Positions 21,724 to 31,589 are shown, numbered from the stretch's first letter. The stretch: 64,000 nucleotides of DNA from Tenodera sinensis (GCA_030765045.1 CM060966.1:59645022-59709021); one strand, 5' to 3'. Notes: generated by a model from the letters alone, not told the origin. Translations and numbers: made by a program.

Positions 21724-24700
21724 ATGTGGAGTGGTGAAATGATGGAATCGGTTCTGAATGCTATGCCAGATTATAGGTGCAGTAAATGCGAAAAGATTTT
21801 TCTACGCGACTATCATAAGAAGAGGCATGAGCTGATATGTGGGGAGTTTTTCGAGTGTAGACATTGTGGTGATGTTTACGGTACTGAAAATCGAAGGGAT
21901 GTTCATGAAGGGCGTTGTGAGAGGGCTAAAGATGCTAAGAAAGTCAAATTCGAACCTACTAAGCATAAATTATTGTTAATGTCTCCTGATGAAGATGATA
22001 TTGTAGAATATGAAACGGCTTTTCAGGATCGGCTGAAATCGTATTTCATCCAATGCCCAGCAAGTCAGGATTTAAATTCATACCTGCAGCAGGCTAAGCA
22101 GCGTATAATTCATGCTGTTCAGAAGGAACTGCGGGCTCATAAAAGTTTGAAAATTAACATTATGGCTGAATGCAAATTTGTGAATGCCGTTGGAGACACT
22201 ACTAACAAAGCCTTCAAAACGCGTAATCAGGCTGTGTTTTTAGATAGTGACTTGGATGCCATCTTGGAAAAAAAATTCGAGAAGCTTCGTCTTGAAATGG
22301 AAGAAAGTAAGCTGAAAGGTAGTAATTGGGCTCTACTGAATGTTGATGGTGTTCGACTGCGTATTAACAAGTATAATCTTCTTCGAGGGAGCAGCTATAT
22401 TCCTCTACCGTCATCTTTGGATGCTAGAAAAGCCTGTATAAACCCTCAGAACTACAGCGATGAGAAATGCTTTATGTACGCTGTTCTTGCTAAGTTCATT
22501 CGAAATAAACCTCAGCGTGTTAGCAAGTATAAGGATCTCCAAGAAAAATACGATTTCTCATGCGTCTCATTTCCTACGAGCTTGGGTGAAATCGCTAAAT
22601 TTGAAAAACTCAATAATATATCCATAAATGTGTTTGGAGTGGATGATAAACATGAAGTGTTTCCGATAAAGGTGATTGATGAAGAATTAGAGGATCATCG
22701 CGATCTCCTTCTGTTGAGTGATGCTACTGTCAGACATCACTATGTGTATATAAAGAACTTTGAGAAGCTTATTCGTCGTCAGAAAACTAACCATCATGGA
22801 AAAATATATACGTGTAAACGTTGCTTCAGTCATTTTGATGACCAACATGGACGAAGTGGAATGGAAAAATTGGAGGAGCATAGAGAAATATGTAGACACC
22901 ACGCTATTGCTAGATGCGCCATGCCTACCAAGGAAAACTCTATCGTCAGATTCAAAAACGTGGAACGAATGCTGAAACTGCCATATGTCATCTACGCCGA
23001 TTTTGAGAGCATTCTCGCCCCTCTTCATACCTGTTCCTCTAACCCTGAAACTTCCTACACAACTCCCTATCAAAGTCATTCTCCTATGAGCTTTTGCGTT
23101 TATGTGAAACCTTCGTCTAGTGTTGAACAACTAGAAACAACTCTTCCTACTGAACCGTATGTTTACCGAGGGTCTGACGCCGCACAGAAGTTTATGGAAT
23201 GTCTGATGGATCTGGCAAATAAAATTAGCGAGTTATACAAATCTGCTAAACCTCTTAATCTTACAGCTGAAGAACAAGAATCATTCGACGCTTCTACAAT
23301 ATGCTACCTGTGTGGACATGAATTTACAGAAGATAATTGGAAGGTTCGCGATCACGATCATGTGTCCGGGATGTATAGAGGATCTTTACACAATAAATGT
23401 AACCTGGCTTGTAAAACACCTAATTATATACCTGTCTTCATGCATAACCTCAGTGGGTATGACTCTCATTTCATTGTTAAGGAGTTAGGTTGCACAAGCG
23501 AAAGAGTGGAGGTAATACCAAGCTCTGAAGAAAGCTACATCTCATTCTCAGAGTATGTTGGAGATGTTAAACTCAGGTTTGTGGATACCTACCGTTTCCT
23601 GAGCACAAGCTTGGACAAGTTAGTGAAAAACCTCACTACTTATCCCGAAACAGAGAAGTACTTCGGACAAGAGAAGATTGGTTTGATGACTCGTAAGGGA
23701 GTGTTCCCCTACGATTACCTCACATCATGGGATGTTTTGAACGACACTCAGTTGCCTCCAAGGGAGGCATTCTACAACAGGTTAAACAGTGAAGAAATTG
23801 CCGAGGATGACTATGAGCATGCTAGAAATGTATGGAACCAGTTTAATGTGGAAAACTTAGGTGAATACAGTGATATTTACTTAACCTCTGATGTTCTTCT
23901 CCTTACAGATGTCTTTGAAACATTTAGAGATCAAACTCTGAAAACTCATAAAGTCGATCCTGCCCATTATTTTACCTCTCCAGGACTTACATGGGATGCT
24001 ATGCTGCTGTATACTGGAATCGAGTTGGAATTGCTTCTTGATTATGAGCAGCTGCTCATGGTTGAATCTGGTATAAGAGGAGGTTTATGCCAGGTTTCTC
24101 ACCGGTATGCTGAGGCTAATAATATCTATATGGAACAGTATGATCCTCGTAAACCCTCTCATTTTATTACGTACGAAGACGCCAATAACGAGAACGGCTG
24201 GGCTATGTGTCACGCCCTTCCTTATGGAGGATTTATGTGGGTTTCTCCTGAGGATATACATCTCGGTTCGTTGAAGGGGGATGATTCCTTTGGATATATC
24301 TTGGAGGTTGACGTGGAATATCCTGTAGAGCTACATGAACTTCATAACGATTTACCCTTTCTGCCTGAGAGTATGAAACCGGGTGAATCGTCTTCCAAGA
24401 AACTAATTGCCCATCTTGGATCCCGAAAGAAGTATGTGGTACATTACATGGCCTTGAAACAGGCTCTTAGTCATGGTCTACGACTAGTAAAGATTCATCG
24501 AGCACTAAAATTCCGTCAATATTGTTGGTTAAAGCCTTACGTTGAATTTAATAATCGTCTACGGCAGCAAGCAAGAAACGATTTTGAAAAGGATTTGTAT
24601 AAACTTTTCAACAACGCTATGTTTGGCAAAACTATGGAGAATATACGGAATCGAATGGATATACGCTTTGTTACCAACGAGAAGACTCTGGAAAAACTTA

Positions 24701-25383
24701 TAGCCAAGCCTACATTTATCGATCGAACTATATACGGGCTTAATCTTGCTGCTGTTCATATGGCTTCTCGTAAAATAGTGTTCAACAAGCCTATATACAT
24801 TGGTATGAGTGTACTAGACATATCCAAGACGCTAATGTATTCGTATCAATATGATGTGTTACTTCCATATTATGGAGCTCAGAATCTTAAACTGTTGTAT
24901 ACAGATACAGATTCCTTCATCCATCGAGTGACTACAGCTGATATATACCAGGATAAATTACACATGCTTGAACATCTGGATACATCGGATTATCCTGCTA
25001 ACCATATATGCTATTCTACACAAAACAAAAAAGTGTTGGGAAAGTTTAAAGATGAAGCAAGTGGTAAAATCATTCGCCGTTTCGTTGGTCTCAGGCCTAA
25101 AATGTATGCTCTCGATATTGATGGCTCTGTGATAAAAAAGATCAAAGGCATTAAACATAGCGCCATTAAGCAACACATCAGCTTCAATAGCTATATGGAG
25201 TGTCTTAAAACTTTAAAAATCGTAAGAACTCCTATGAACTTAATCCTATCCCGGCATCATAATGTTTCTACAGTTGAATCTAATAAAATAGCTCTGTCGC
25301 CTCATGATGACAAGAGAGTAATTGCTGAGGATGGAATATCAACGTATGCGTACGGGCATTACAGCGTTGCAACCCATGCGTAG
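21724..25383 (+). CDS. Protein-primed-type family B DNA polymerase, right copy
   Basis: An intact 1219-residue twin of the left-arm gene, pointing the opposite way and outward. It differs at only three residues, all near the C-terminus: position 1118 (Arg here, His in the left copy), 1150 (Gln against Glu) and 1151 (His against Tyr). All exonuclease motifs (YADFES, HNLSGYDSHF, YSDIYLTSD), the HNH-like zinc site and the polymerase motifs (EVDVEYP, NNAMFGKTMEN, YTDTDSF, KMY) are identical. Two undamaged reading frames of this length in an inserted element mean recent insertion, selection or homogenisation between arms. The gene would copy linear DNA from protein-bound ends; no separate terminal-protein gene is seen and the N-terminal 400 residues are the place to look for one. 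The start is chosen as the first Met, 340 bases beyond the upstream (TG)n run's outer end region, as in the other copy. Confidence 0.93.
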   Translation: MWSGEMMESVLNAMPDYRCSKCEKIFLRDYHKKRHELICGEFFECRHCGDVYGTENRRDVHEGRCERAKDAKKVKFEPTKHKLLLMSPDEDDIVEYETAFQDRLKSYFIQCPASQDLNSYLQQAKQRIIHAVQKELRAHKSLKINIMAECKFVNAVGDTTNKAFKTRNQAVFLDSDLDAILEKKFEKLRLEMEESKLKGSNWALLNVDGVRLRINKYNLLRGSSYIPLPSSLDARKACINPQNYSDEKCFMYAVLAKFIRNKPQRVSKYKDLQEKYDFSCVSFPTSLGEIAKFEKLNNISINVFGVDDKHEVFPIKVIDEELEDHRDLLLLSDATVRHHYVYIKNFEKLIRRQKTNHHGKIYTCKRCFSHFDDQHGRSGMEKLEEHREICRHHAIARCAMPTKENSIVRFKNVERMLKLPYVIYADFESILAPLHTCSSNPETSYTTPYQSHSPMSFCVYVKPSSSVEQLETTLPTEPYVYRGSDAAQKFMECLMDLANKISELYKSAKPLNLTAEEQESFDASTICYLCGHEFTEDNWKVRDHDHVSGMYRGSLHNKCNLACKTPNYIPVFMHNLSGYDSHFIVKELGCTSERVEVIPSSEESYISFSEYVGDVKLRFVDTYRFLSTSLDKLVKNLTTYPETEKYFGQEKIGLMTRKGVFPYDYLTSWDVLNDTQLPPREAFYNRLNSEEIAEDDYEHARNVWNQFNVENLGEYSDIYLTSDVLLLTDVFETFRDQTLKTHKVDPAHYFTSPGLTWDAMLLYTGIELELLLDYEQLLMVESGIRGGLCQVSHRYAEANNIYMEQYDPRKPSHFITYEDANNENGWAMCHALPYGGFMWVSPEDIHLGSLKGDDSFGYILEVDVEYPVELHELHNDLPFLPESMKPGESSSKKLIAHLGSRKKYVVHYMALKQALSHGLRLVKIHRALKFRQYCWLKPYVEFNNRLRQQARNDFEKDLYKLFNNAMFGKTMENIRNRMDIRFVTNEKTLEKLIAKPTFIDRTIYGLNLAAVHMASRKIVFNKPIYIGMSVLDISKTLMYSYQYDVLLPYYGAQNLKLLYTDTDSFIHRVTTADIYQDKLHMLEHLDTSDYPANHICYSTQNKKVLGKFKDEASGKIIRRFVGLRPKMYALDIDGSVIKKIKGIKHSAIKQHISFNSYMECLKTLKIVRTPMNLILSRHHNVSTVESNKIALSPHDDKRVIAEDGISTYAYGHYSVATHA

Positions 25384-25879
25384 GAGAATGCAGCTTAGGT
25401 CTCAAGATAATTATTTTCTCCGTTACGTCTCCCGTAGAAAATGAAAATTTGCGTGACTCCTCCACGCCTTCACGAAGAAAGAAGAAAAATAAAACAGCTT
25501 ACTCATCTGGTCTCTCTACGCCTCCATGATACTTGTCGAAGAAAGAATAAGAATATAAATTATAAAGGGAGGCGTTAACTCTGCCACTAGACTTTAACTC
25601 TAGTGCTGGTCTCCAGCCCAGATAAAAGAGGAGAGGCGTCTACCCTACTACCTTAAAATAAGTATACCCTGATTAACTGTATATAATCAGAAGATTGTGT
25701 TAAAACACTATTAAGGATATTGTACGTGTCTTAGAAATACCGAACTATAAGTACTTCAACATCATTGGTTAGAACATATTTTAGTGCTAGTTTAAGGCTC
25801 TATAAAGGGTTAGAAAAAGCAATAATGATCAATGAAACTGTAAAAGAATACTTTAAAACAACCGGTTAGATTATAATAG

Positions 25880-26105
25880 GCGGGTTTGGTGATGGTTGTG
25901 TTGGTGATGATTATGGCTGTGATGGAGATGATGGTAACGAGTGTGATGGTAGCGATTGTGATGATGGTGAGGATGGTGGTGGTGGTGGTGATGGCGGTGG
26001 TGGTGTTCGTGTAGGTTATGGCGGCGGTGGTGATGACCAAGGTGTGGGGTGCTGCGATGGTTGTGGTCGTGCAGGTTAAGATGGCGCTGGTGATGATGGT
26101 TGTTG
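25880..26105. repeat. Degenerate GGTGAT-type low-complexity tract, right arm
   Basis: Mirror of 11,519-11,760. One plus-strand frame gives a Gly/Asp/Cys-rich stretch without a start codon, and this is taken as repeat-derived rather than a gene. Confidence 0.7.
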
Positions 26106-26534
26106 GTTGAGATAGGTTAGGTTAGGTTAGGTTAGGATAGTCTTAGAAGGAATGTGTGCAACGTTTGACGTGTTACCATTAGAACATACAGAACTACGCA
26201 AAAGAATCGTTAAATGAGGTTAACATGTGTAGCATACTGAAGCAGTGCACAAAGACGGATACAATAGCTATTTGAATAACAAGGCTACAACGTCTTCTAA
26301 TGTTAGTTTACAAAAAGAGTTCGAGGGAGGAGAAAAAGAAACATGTATAATGTTAAATAACGTTGAAAAAATGTCTCTAAAGAGGTTTGAGGATAAGTTA
26401 GGTTAGTCTTAGAAAGACTGTAAACAATTCTCTAGACGAGAACATCATACACTTACGAAAGGATGGAATTTGATCATGAAAGCATAACAAATCCCTAAAA
26501 AGGCTCCATATACCCCTTAAAAGCATTAAACATA

Positions 26535-26687
26535 CTAAAGACATGAGAATACCTGACAATCGGGACAAACCTTCAAAAATTCGTAAAAAAACCTCCAGAA
26601 TACCGCAAAAGCGGCTAAAATAGCAACTAAACTCCCAAAAAGCATCAACGTTTCGTAAAAAGTATCGCAAATACTTAGGGTTTGCAT
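26535..26687 (-). CDS. Small single-pass membrane protein ORF, right arm
   Basis: A 50-codon twin of the ORF at 10,940-11,092, running inward and convergent with the right PolB gene. The hydrophobic helix (LMLFGSLVAILAAFAVFW) and the CPDC pair are unchanged; residue 2 is Gln instead of Arg. Conservation between arms alone is weak evidence because neighbouring non-coding sequence is conserved too. No homologue is recognised. Confidence 0.4.
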   Translation of the reverse strand: MQTLSICDTFYETLMLFGSLVAILAAFAVFWRFFYEFLKVCPDCQVFSCL

Positions 26688-26934
26688 GTCCGAGGGTCTA
26701 ATACCTTCGGAGTAGCTATCTAAAGTTACTGAAAAAAAATCTGCAAAAGAAAGCGGGATCTCTAAAACTGAAATGGTACGGTGTGAAGGTCATAATAGGT
26801 TAGAATAGGTTATAGAAGAATAGAACGCTTAAGTTAACTAGGAATGAAATAGGTTGGGTTGAGCCAGGTTAAAATATCTTAACAAATAGGAAGATTTATG
26901 CTCACTTAGGTTAAGTAGCATTAAGGTAGGTTAC

Positions 26935-28017
26935 ACGAGTAGAAGTATGAGGCTTAGGTTATGTTAAATTATGAAAGTTCAAAGTAAAAAAGAGTGGGAG
27001 CTAGGTTAGGTTAGGATAGGTTAGACGAGTAGAAGTATGGGGGCTTAAGTAAGGTTAGGTTAGGTTAGGATAAGTTAGACGAGTAGAAGTATGAGGGCTT
27101 AGGTTAGGCTAGATTAGGTTAGGATAGGTTAGACGAGTAGAAGTATGGGGCTTAGGTTATGTTAAATTATGAAAGTTCAAAGTAAAAAAGAGTGGGAGCT
27201 AGGTTAGGGTAGGATAGGTTAGACGAGTAGAAGTATGGGGCTTAAGTAAGGTTAGGTTAGGTTAGGATAGGTTAGACGAGTAGAAGTATGGGGGCTTAGG
27301 TTAGGCTAGATTAGGTTAGGATAGGTTAGATGAGTCGAAGTATGAGGCTTAGGTGAGGTTAGGTTAGGTTAGGATAGGTTAGGTGAGTAGAAGTATGGGG
27401 CTTAGGTGAGGTTAGGTTAGGTTAGGATAGGTTAGACGAGTAGAAGTATGGGGCTTAGGCTAGGTTAGATTAGGTTAGATTAGGTTAGGATAGGTTAGAC
27501 GAGTAGAAGTATGGGGGCTTAGGTTAGGTTAGGTTAGGTTAGGATAGGTTAGACGAGTAGAAGTATGAGGGCTTAGGTTAGGCTAGATTAGGTTAGGATA
27601 GGTTAGACGAGTAGAAGTATGGGGCTTAGGTTATGTTAAATTATGAAAGTTCAAAGTAAAAAAGAGTGGGAGCTAGGTTAGGGTAGGATAGGTTAGACGA
27701 GTAGAAGTATGGGGCTTAAGTAAGGTTAGGTTAGGTTAGGATAGGTTAGACGAGTAGAAGTATGGGGGCTTAGGTTAGGCTAGATTAGGTTAGGATAGGT
27801 TAGATGAGTCGAAGTATGAGGCTTAGGTGAGGTTAGGTTAGGTTAGGATAGGTTAGGTGAGTAGAAGTATGGGGCTTAGGTGAGGTTAGGTTAGGTTAGG
27901 ATAGGTTAGACGAGTAGAAGTATGGGGCTTAGGCTAGGTTAGATTAGGTTAGATTAGGTTAGGATAGGTTAGACGAGTAGAAGTATGGGGGCTTAGGTGA
28001 GGTTAGGTTAGGTTAGC
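26935..28017. repeat. TTAGG-type repeat field, right arm
   Basis: Mirror of the left field, with TTAGG, ATAGG and TTAGA runs separated by CGAGTAGAAGTATGGGGCTT-like spacers. It is about 290 bp longer than the left field because a block of several units, including a third copy of the AAAGTAAAAAAGAGTGGGAG insert, is duplicated (compare about 27,160-27,520 with 27,640-28,000). The plus strand reads TTAGG toward the outer end, as at a natural right chromosome end. Confidence 0.9.
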
Positions 28018-28307
28018 GTGGCTATGTAGGGCGAGGTAACATTATATTGGGGTAATATATTCAATCAAGATAGAAAGCTCTTGCGTTAGGATACATACAT
28101 CGATATAGTGAACGGCATATTCAACTACCATGAACGCTCACAAACATACATACACTGCTATAGGCTTTAAAAGTTATCTCTAGAGATTCATTCAAACACC
28201 TACAACGTCCTGCTTCCCCTGCCACCTTACCTAGTAATGCATAGATTACGCATGGCGGCCATCTTGCCCATAAAAAAGTGGCCCAGCTTTCCCTCAACTA
28301 CCCTACT
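28018..28307. repeat. Right terminus of the palindromic element
   Basis: Inverted copy of the left terminus, ending ...CTACCCTACT at 28,307 next to the target-site duplication. Confidence 0.75.
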
Positions 28308-28313
28308 CATTGG
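28308..28313. repeat. 6-bp target-site duplication, right copy (CATTGG)
   Basis: Exact copy of 9613-9618, directly outside the inverted terminus. Confidence 0.85.
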
Positions 28314-28539
28314 ATATACTGGACATGAGATTCGTAGTCATAAGGTTAGTTAGGACGTAGGTTAAACATTATTGTAGGTTAATATACTCTGTATTCTGCT
28401 TTAAATTGTATGAGTTTTGGTATTGTTTAATAAAGATGAAATCAACCAGCGCATAAAATGGGATAACATACGTATATGTAAAATGTAATTAGGTTATACA
28501 TTCTTGATATGTCTAAATTGGTAAGATTTTTATTTTATT

Positions 28540-28915
28540 TTATTCATTCAGTTCAATACAGTGGAATACACAATTGAACCATATCATGAGTCAATACATC
28601 AGATGATATAAAAAGGTACCCTATAAGGGTCCATGTCATGAGAAACATAAATAGATAGAAATTTAGTAATTACATAGTATATACAATATAATTAGATAAG
28701 AAGTTAAAAGTACAATTAGTATCATCAAAACATCATAGAAAATATCTATAAGTTTAGGTATTCTTCAATACTGTAAAAATCTTTGGTTATTAAATAAATT
28801 TTTATCCTATTTTTAAAGGTATTATAATTTTCATATGATTTTAGATTTTCAGGTAAAGCATTATAAAACTTCGCTCCCATATAACTAGGGACATGACATG
28901 TACACTGTAATTAGA
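28540..28915 (-). pseudogene. Non-LTR retrotransposon RT, C-terminal end and 3' UTR
   Basis: Minus-strand translation ending at a stop near 28,753 reads HVPSYMGAKFYNALPENLK, then FKNRIKIYLI and DFYSIEEYLN. This is the characteristic last segment of many insect LINE ORF2 proteins (the GxKxYNxLP ... FKxxLKxYL ... FYSxEEF pattern). About 45 residues are left, followed by an AT-rich 3' UTR down to about 28,540. The RT core lies outside the retained part, so this is the stub of a longer element. Confidence 0.7.
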
Positions 28916-30683
28916 TCATATATTTTAAATTGTACGTAGCACAGAAATCGTATTACATATTAAATTTCGTGAAATTAGGGATTAATAGTGAAATATATTG
29001 TATATCTATCTTCCTGCTAAATTGTATACAGCATTCTAACTAATAATGTTATGAAAACTGTTGTTTTGGAATTAGGGATTATATTATAATTATGAATTAG
29101 TATATTCATTCCTTCCTGTTATATAAACTACTGCAGCATTGTAATTGAGGAACCAATAAAGATGCGCACATAGTTCGGAATATGCAAAAGACACTGAACT
29201 AAAAAGATACAGGAGCCCTCTAACCTACGGTTGCGCAGGCTAGGGGGCTTAGTTGTGTTTATTTGTGTTTATTTGTATTTATTTGTATTTATTTACTGCC
29301 ATGTTAAAGAACTCCTCCGGGACGAAATTACAATACATCGCACTGATATGTTCTTGGCCGTTAACAAACAAAATATTTATGTACTTTATCGTCTTCTTCA
29401 GGATTATACGGATTACATGGTTAACTGCTGAACAGATTCTTCTCCTCCATTTCATCACTTGATAGGACATAGGTAACTTGAAAAAGTATCAAAAGAGAGC
29501 ATTACCGTTCATATATGGATGTTTTGTTTAAAGCATTATGCTAAAAATAGGAAAACATACATCTTACTAATAATTTAAAGCTTGGAAAATGTATTTCTGT
29601 GAAAATGATATTGATTGCCCTGTTAAAGCGTCATGAAATAATGGAAATGTGAAATTATACATAAAAGAGACTTAAGAAAACGATCAAATGCCCAACTGTT
29701 GTATTGATGTTAGCTTTCGAAAAAAGTGCGTTGATATAGGAAATAAACATTCTCAGGGAAGAAGGGCATGATGGCTTACTAGGCGTCACTCAAGGAAAAG
29801 ATATCCTAGAACGAGACTATAGCTGAAACATATACATTGTGAAATGTGTAATAATAATATGTAATCAGTTTGCGCAGAATATTATTTATATATTAACTCC
29901 AATACGTCTCCTCGAGACCACGATCGAGGTAAAGAAGCGATTTGCAAGTTAATCAAAGCAAAATATAGTGGGCATCGTATTCCAAATAAGGCATCGCAAC
30001 GAAGTACATCCATAGATTGGCGTTTCAACTTGAAGCCCAAACTAAGGGTTCTGAATCGCTTCAAGTTGGTTCCCGAACGTAGAGCAGCCGAATCAAGAAT
30101 AGTTCCAGATGTAAAGCGGAGTCTTTCTCCTCCCAAATAATCGATACTCACAGGCGAAGTTAGGGTGCTTGAAAATACACTATGCAACACACGTGCGTTA
30201 AGTTCACTGGAGAATCTCGAAAATATAAAATAGCCTCATCTCTTATTTTCAAACTCCTCGTTGTCCAATAGCTTCGGACAGTGTAGCGCAATATACCATT
30301 TTGTTTAATTAAACTCTAGAAGGATAATTTTATTTCACTACAGGTTAACACTCGAGACCTTAACATTCCAGGTGCTCATACAGGCCATTCTGCCTTGAAG
30401 TGGGTTATTCCAGAGAGTGCGGACCCCAAAAGATTTGCCTAAGCAGAACTTTACAGCTATTCCACGAAGGCAGAGAGGAGACCTTGTTAATAAATGACCA
30501 ATGCTTGAAAACAAACGCAAACTGCTGTGACTGGTCGGGTAGTAAACCTCCTGCTATTAGAGGAGTCCCGGATTCGATTCTCAGCTGAGCTCGACAACGC
30601 TTTCTTTAATCAAGAATGTTACCGGTATACCCAGGTACTGATGTTTGAATTTGTTTTTCATGTGATCTCCCAGAGAAGCAGTG
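28916..30683. other. AT-rich sequence, no gene recognised
   Basis: Mostly AT-rich, unidentified sequence. A short (TTTATTTG)n run lies at 29,256-29,292. A minus-strand frame of 102 codons at 29,882-30,190 and others near 30,340-30,590 have no recognisable motif. A B-box-like AGTCCCGGATTCGATTCTC occurs near 30,563 and may belong to a worn SINE. Confidence 0.45.
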
Positions 30684-30930
30684 CTGCTACAACGTGTGTG
30701 AATCGCACTCGGGAGGTGCCGAGTTCGATTTCTGACGATAGCCTATGGGTTTTTCGTGGTTTCCTCAGTTGAGTAGATGAATGCTGGAATGATACCTCTT
30801 CTAACGCCATATTTCTGTCCGTAACTTCCTCATCCTCATCATTTCCTCCTATGCATCATGGAAGGGGCACAATAGACCGGAAAGTCAACATGAGGTGCTC
30901 TAACCCAGTTGCAGAGTATGTGCCGTTACC
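30684..30930 (+). repeat. SINE-like element with tRNA-type B box
   Basis: CACTCGGGAGGTGCCGAGTTCGATTTCTG near 30,707-30,736 looks like the T-arm half of a tRNA promoter. It is followed by GGGTTTTTCGTGGTTTCC and GAATGCTGGAATGATACC, text typical of insect tRNA-derived SINE bodies that continue with a polypyrimidine middle. The 3' end is not sharp and no target duplication was found. Confidence 0.5.
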
Positions 30931-31000
30931 TAATAACTAACACAACAAAGAAATGAGTCGTACAAGAACTTAGGGATATAAATATATTTCTCATACTTAC

Positions 31001-31128
31001 ATAGATGTGGTCCCGCTTGAAACGCTGGTGAAGGTTAGAGATGAAGGTATCTTCTGTGAGCGGATCCAGAAGCACCGAGTCCCAGGCGCCCACCTCCTGG
31101 TCCAAACTCAGTACATCCATCCCACCCC
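31001..31128 (-). CDS. Host exon: N-terminus of a class I unconventional myosin
   Basis: Best host coding sequence in the window. The exon is bounded on the minus strand by a pyrimidine-rich acceptor ending TTTTTTGTGCAG and a perfect donor GTAAGT. It encodes MDVLSLDQEVGAWDSVLLDP followed by LTEDTFISNLHQRFKRDHIY, 40 residues from the internal Met (start at 31,120). This is the opening of the class I myosin motor head (VGxxDxVLLxPLxEExFIxNLxxRFxxxxIYTYIG), cut in phase 0 just before the expected TYIG. Myosin-I proteins are single-headed actin motors that link membranes to actin. The Met may be the true start, but the frame stays open upstream to the acceptor. Neither flanking exon was found next to it, so the adjoining introns are long. 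Confidence 0.78.
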
Positions 31129-31204
31129 CTGCACAAAAAATGAAAAAATTGGTCATAACAGAAGGCGTTTCAAGGATTGACAATGCCTTTGTTAAACAAT
31201 GATT

Positions 31205-31460
31205 GATGACGGTTCAAGAAATAAATCTATACATTGTTTCTACAGATTTTGAAATGGCGTTTGAACATTGTGGAACATATAGTGCACTTGGCAGAAATTA
31301 ACACCTAAAGGATTTTCTGGGGAAATGATTAAAGTAGTCAAGGCAATGTATAAAGAAGACAAACCTGTTTCAACACAATACATATGAAGCCGAGGGAGGT
31401 TAGACAGGGCTGTATATCATCTCCGTTACCTAGTAATTTGTTTGTTGATAGTGTGACGCA
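31205..31460 (+). pseudogene. RT fragment of a non-LTR retrotransposon (RTE/L1-like)
   Basis: Decayed RT: NLYIVSTDFEMAFEHC (motif A, compare FIDFEKAFDSV), then EVRQGCISSPLPSNLFVDSV (motif B, compare GVRQGCVLSPLLFNLFIDSV). Stops and frame changes separate them. Motif C is missing. It lies in the presumed myosin intron just upstream of the exon. Confidence 0.6.
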
Positions 31461-31589
31461 GCAACGTTTTAGGCAAGTCGGTACCGAATAGTCGGAACCG
31501 TAAATAAGATAAGCCGCGCACTCGCTCAGTGTAAACACCATAAGCACTACCATCAGAACATTAGAAATCTTCTCGATTTTTCAACATCG

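Larger units (their letters stand above)
9619..28307. mobile_element. Palindromic PolB-only Polinton/Maverick-like element
   Basis: An 18,689-bp insertion. The termini are 5'-AGTAGGGTAGTTGAGGG and its exact inverse at 28,291-28,307, flanked by a 6-bp duplication. The left arm (9,619-about 18,538) and right arm (about 19,083-28,307) are inverted copies judged by eye to be near 99% identical over most of their length. They differ mainly in tandem-array copy number: the right arm is about 300 bp longer. A single-copy 545-bp GC-rich centre separates them. Per arm, from the outer end: a 290-bp terminus, TTAGG-type arrays, a 50-residue membrane ORF, a GGTGAT-type tract, PolB, three sets of non-coding repeats, and T-arm-like motifs. 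Known Polintons of 15-20 kb carry integrase, PolB, protease, ATPase and capsid genes between TIRs of some hundred bases; here the arms themselves act as TIRs of about 9 kb and only PolB is left. The Polinton-type assignment is from PolB type, TSD length and 5'-AG; the novelty of the architecture is inference. Confidence 0.85.

Noticed and set aside
25880..26105. Gly/Asp/Cys-rich or Thr-rich protein in the GGTGAT tract
   Set aside because: No start codon in the Gly/Asp frame, low complexity, and the unit number differs between arms.
9619..28307. Palindrome as a sequencing or assembly hairpin artefact
   Set aside because: The arms differ in PolB residues and in array copy number, the centre is a single-copy 545-bp sequence, the outer flanks are unrelated, and a 6-bp target duplication fits the ends. 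None of this is expected of a missed-adapter hairpin.
29882..30190. 102-codon minus-strand ORF
   Set aside because: No recognisable motif, no splice or start context, and unlike any known family by eye.
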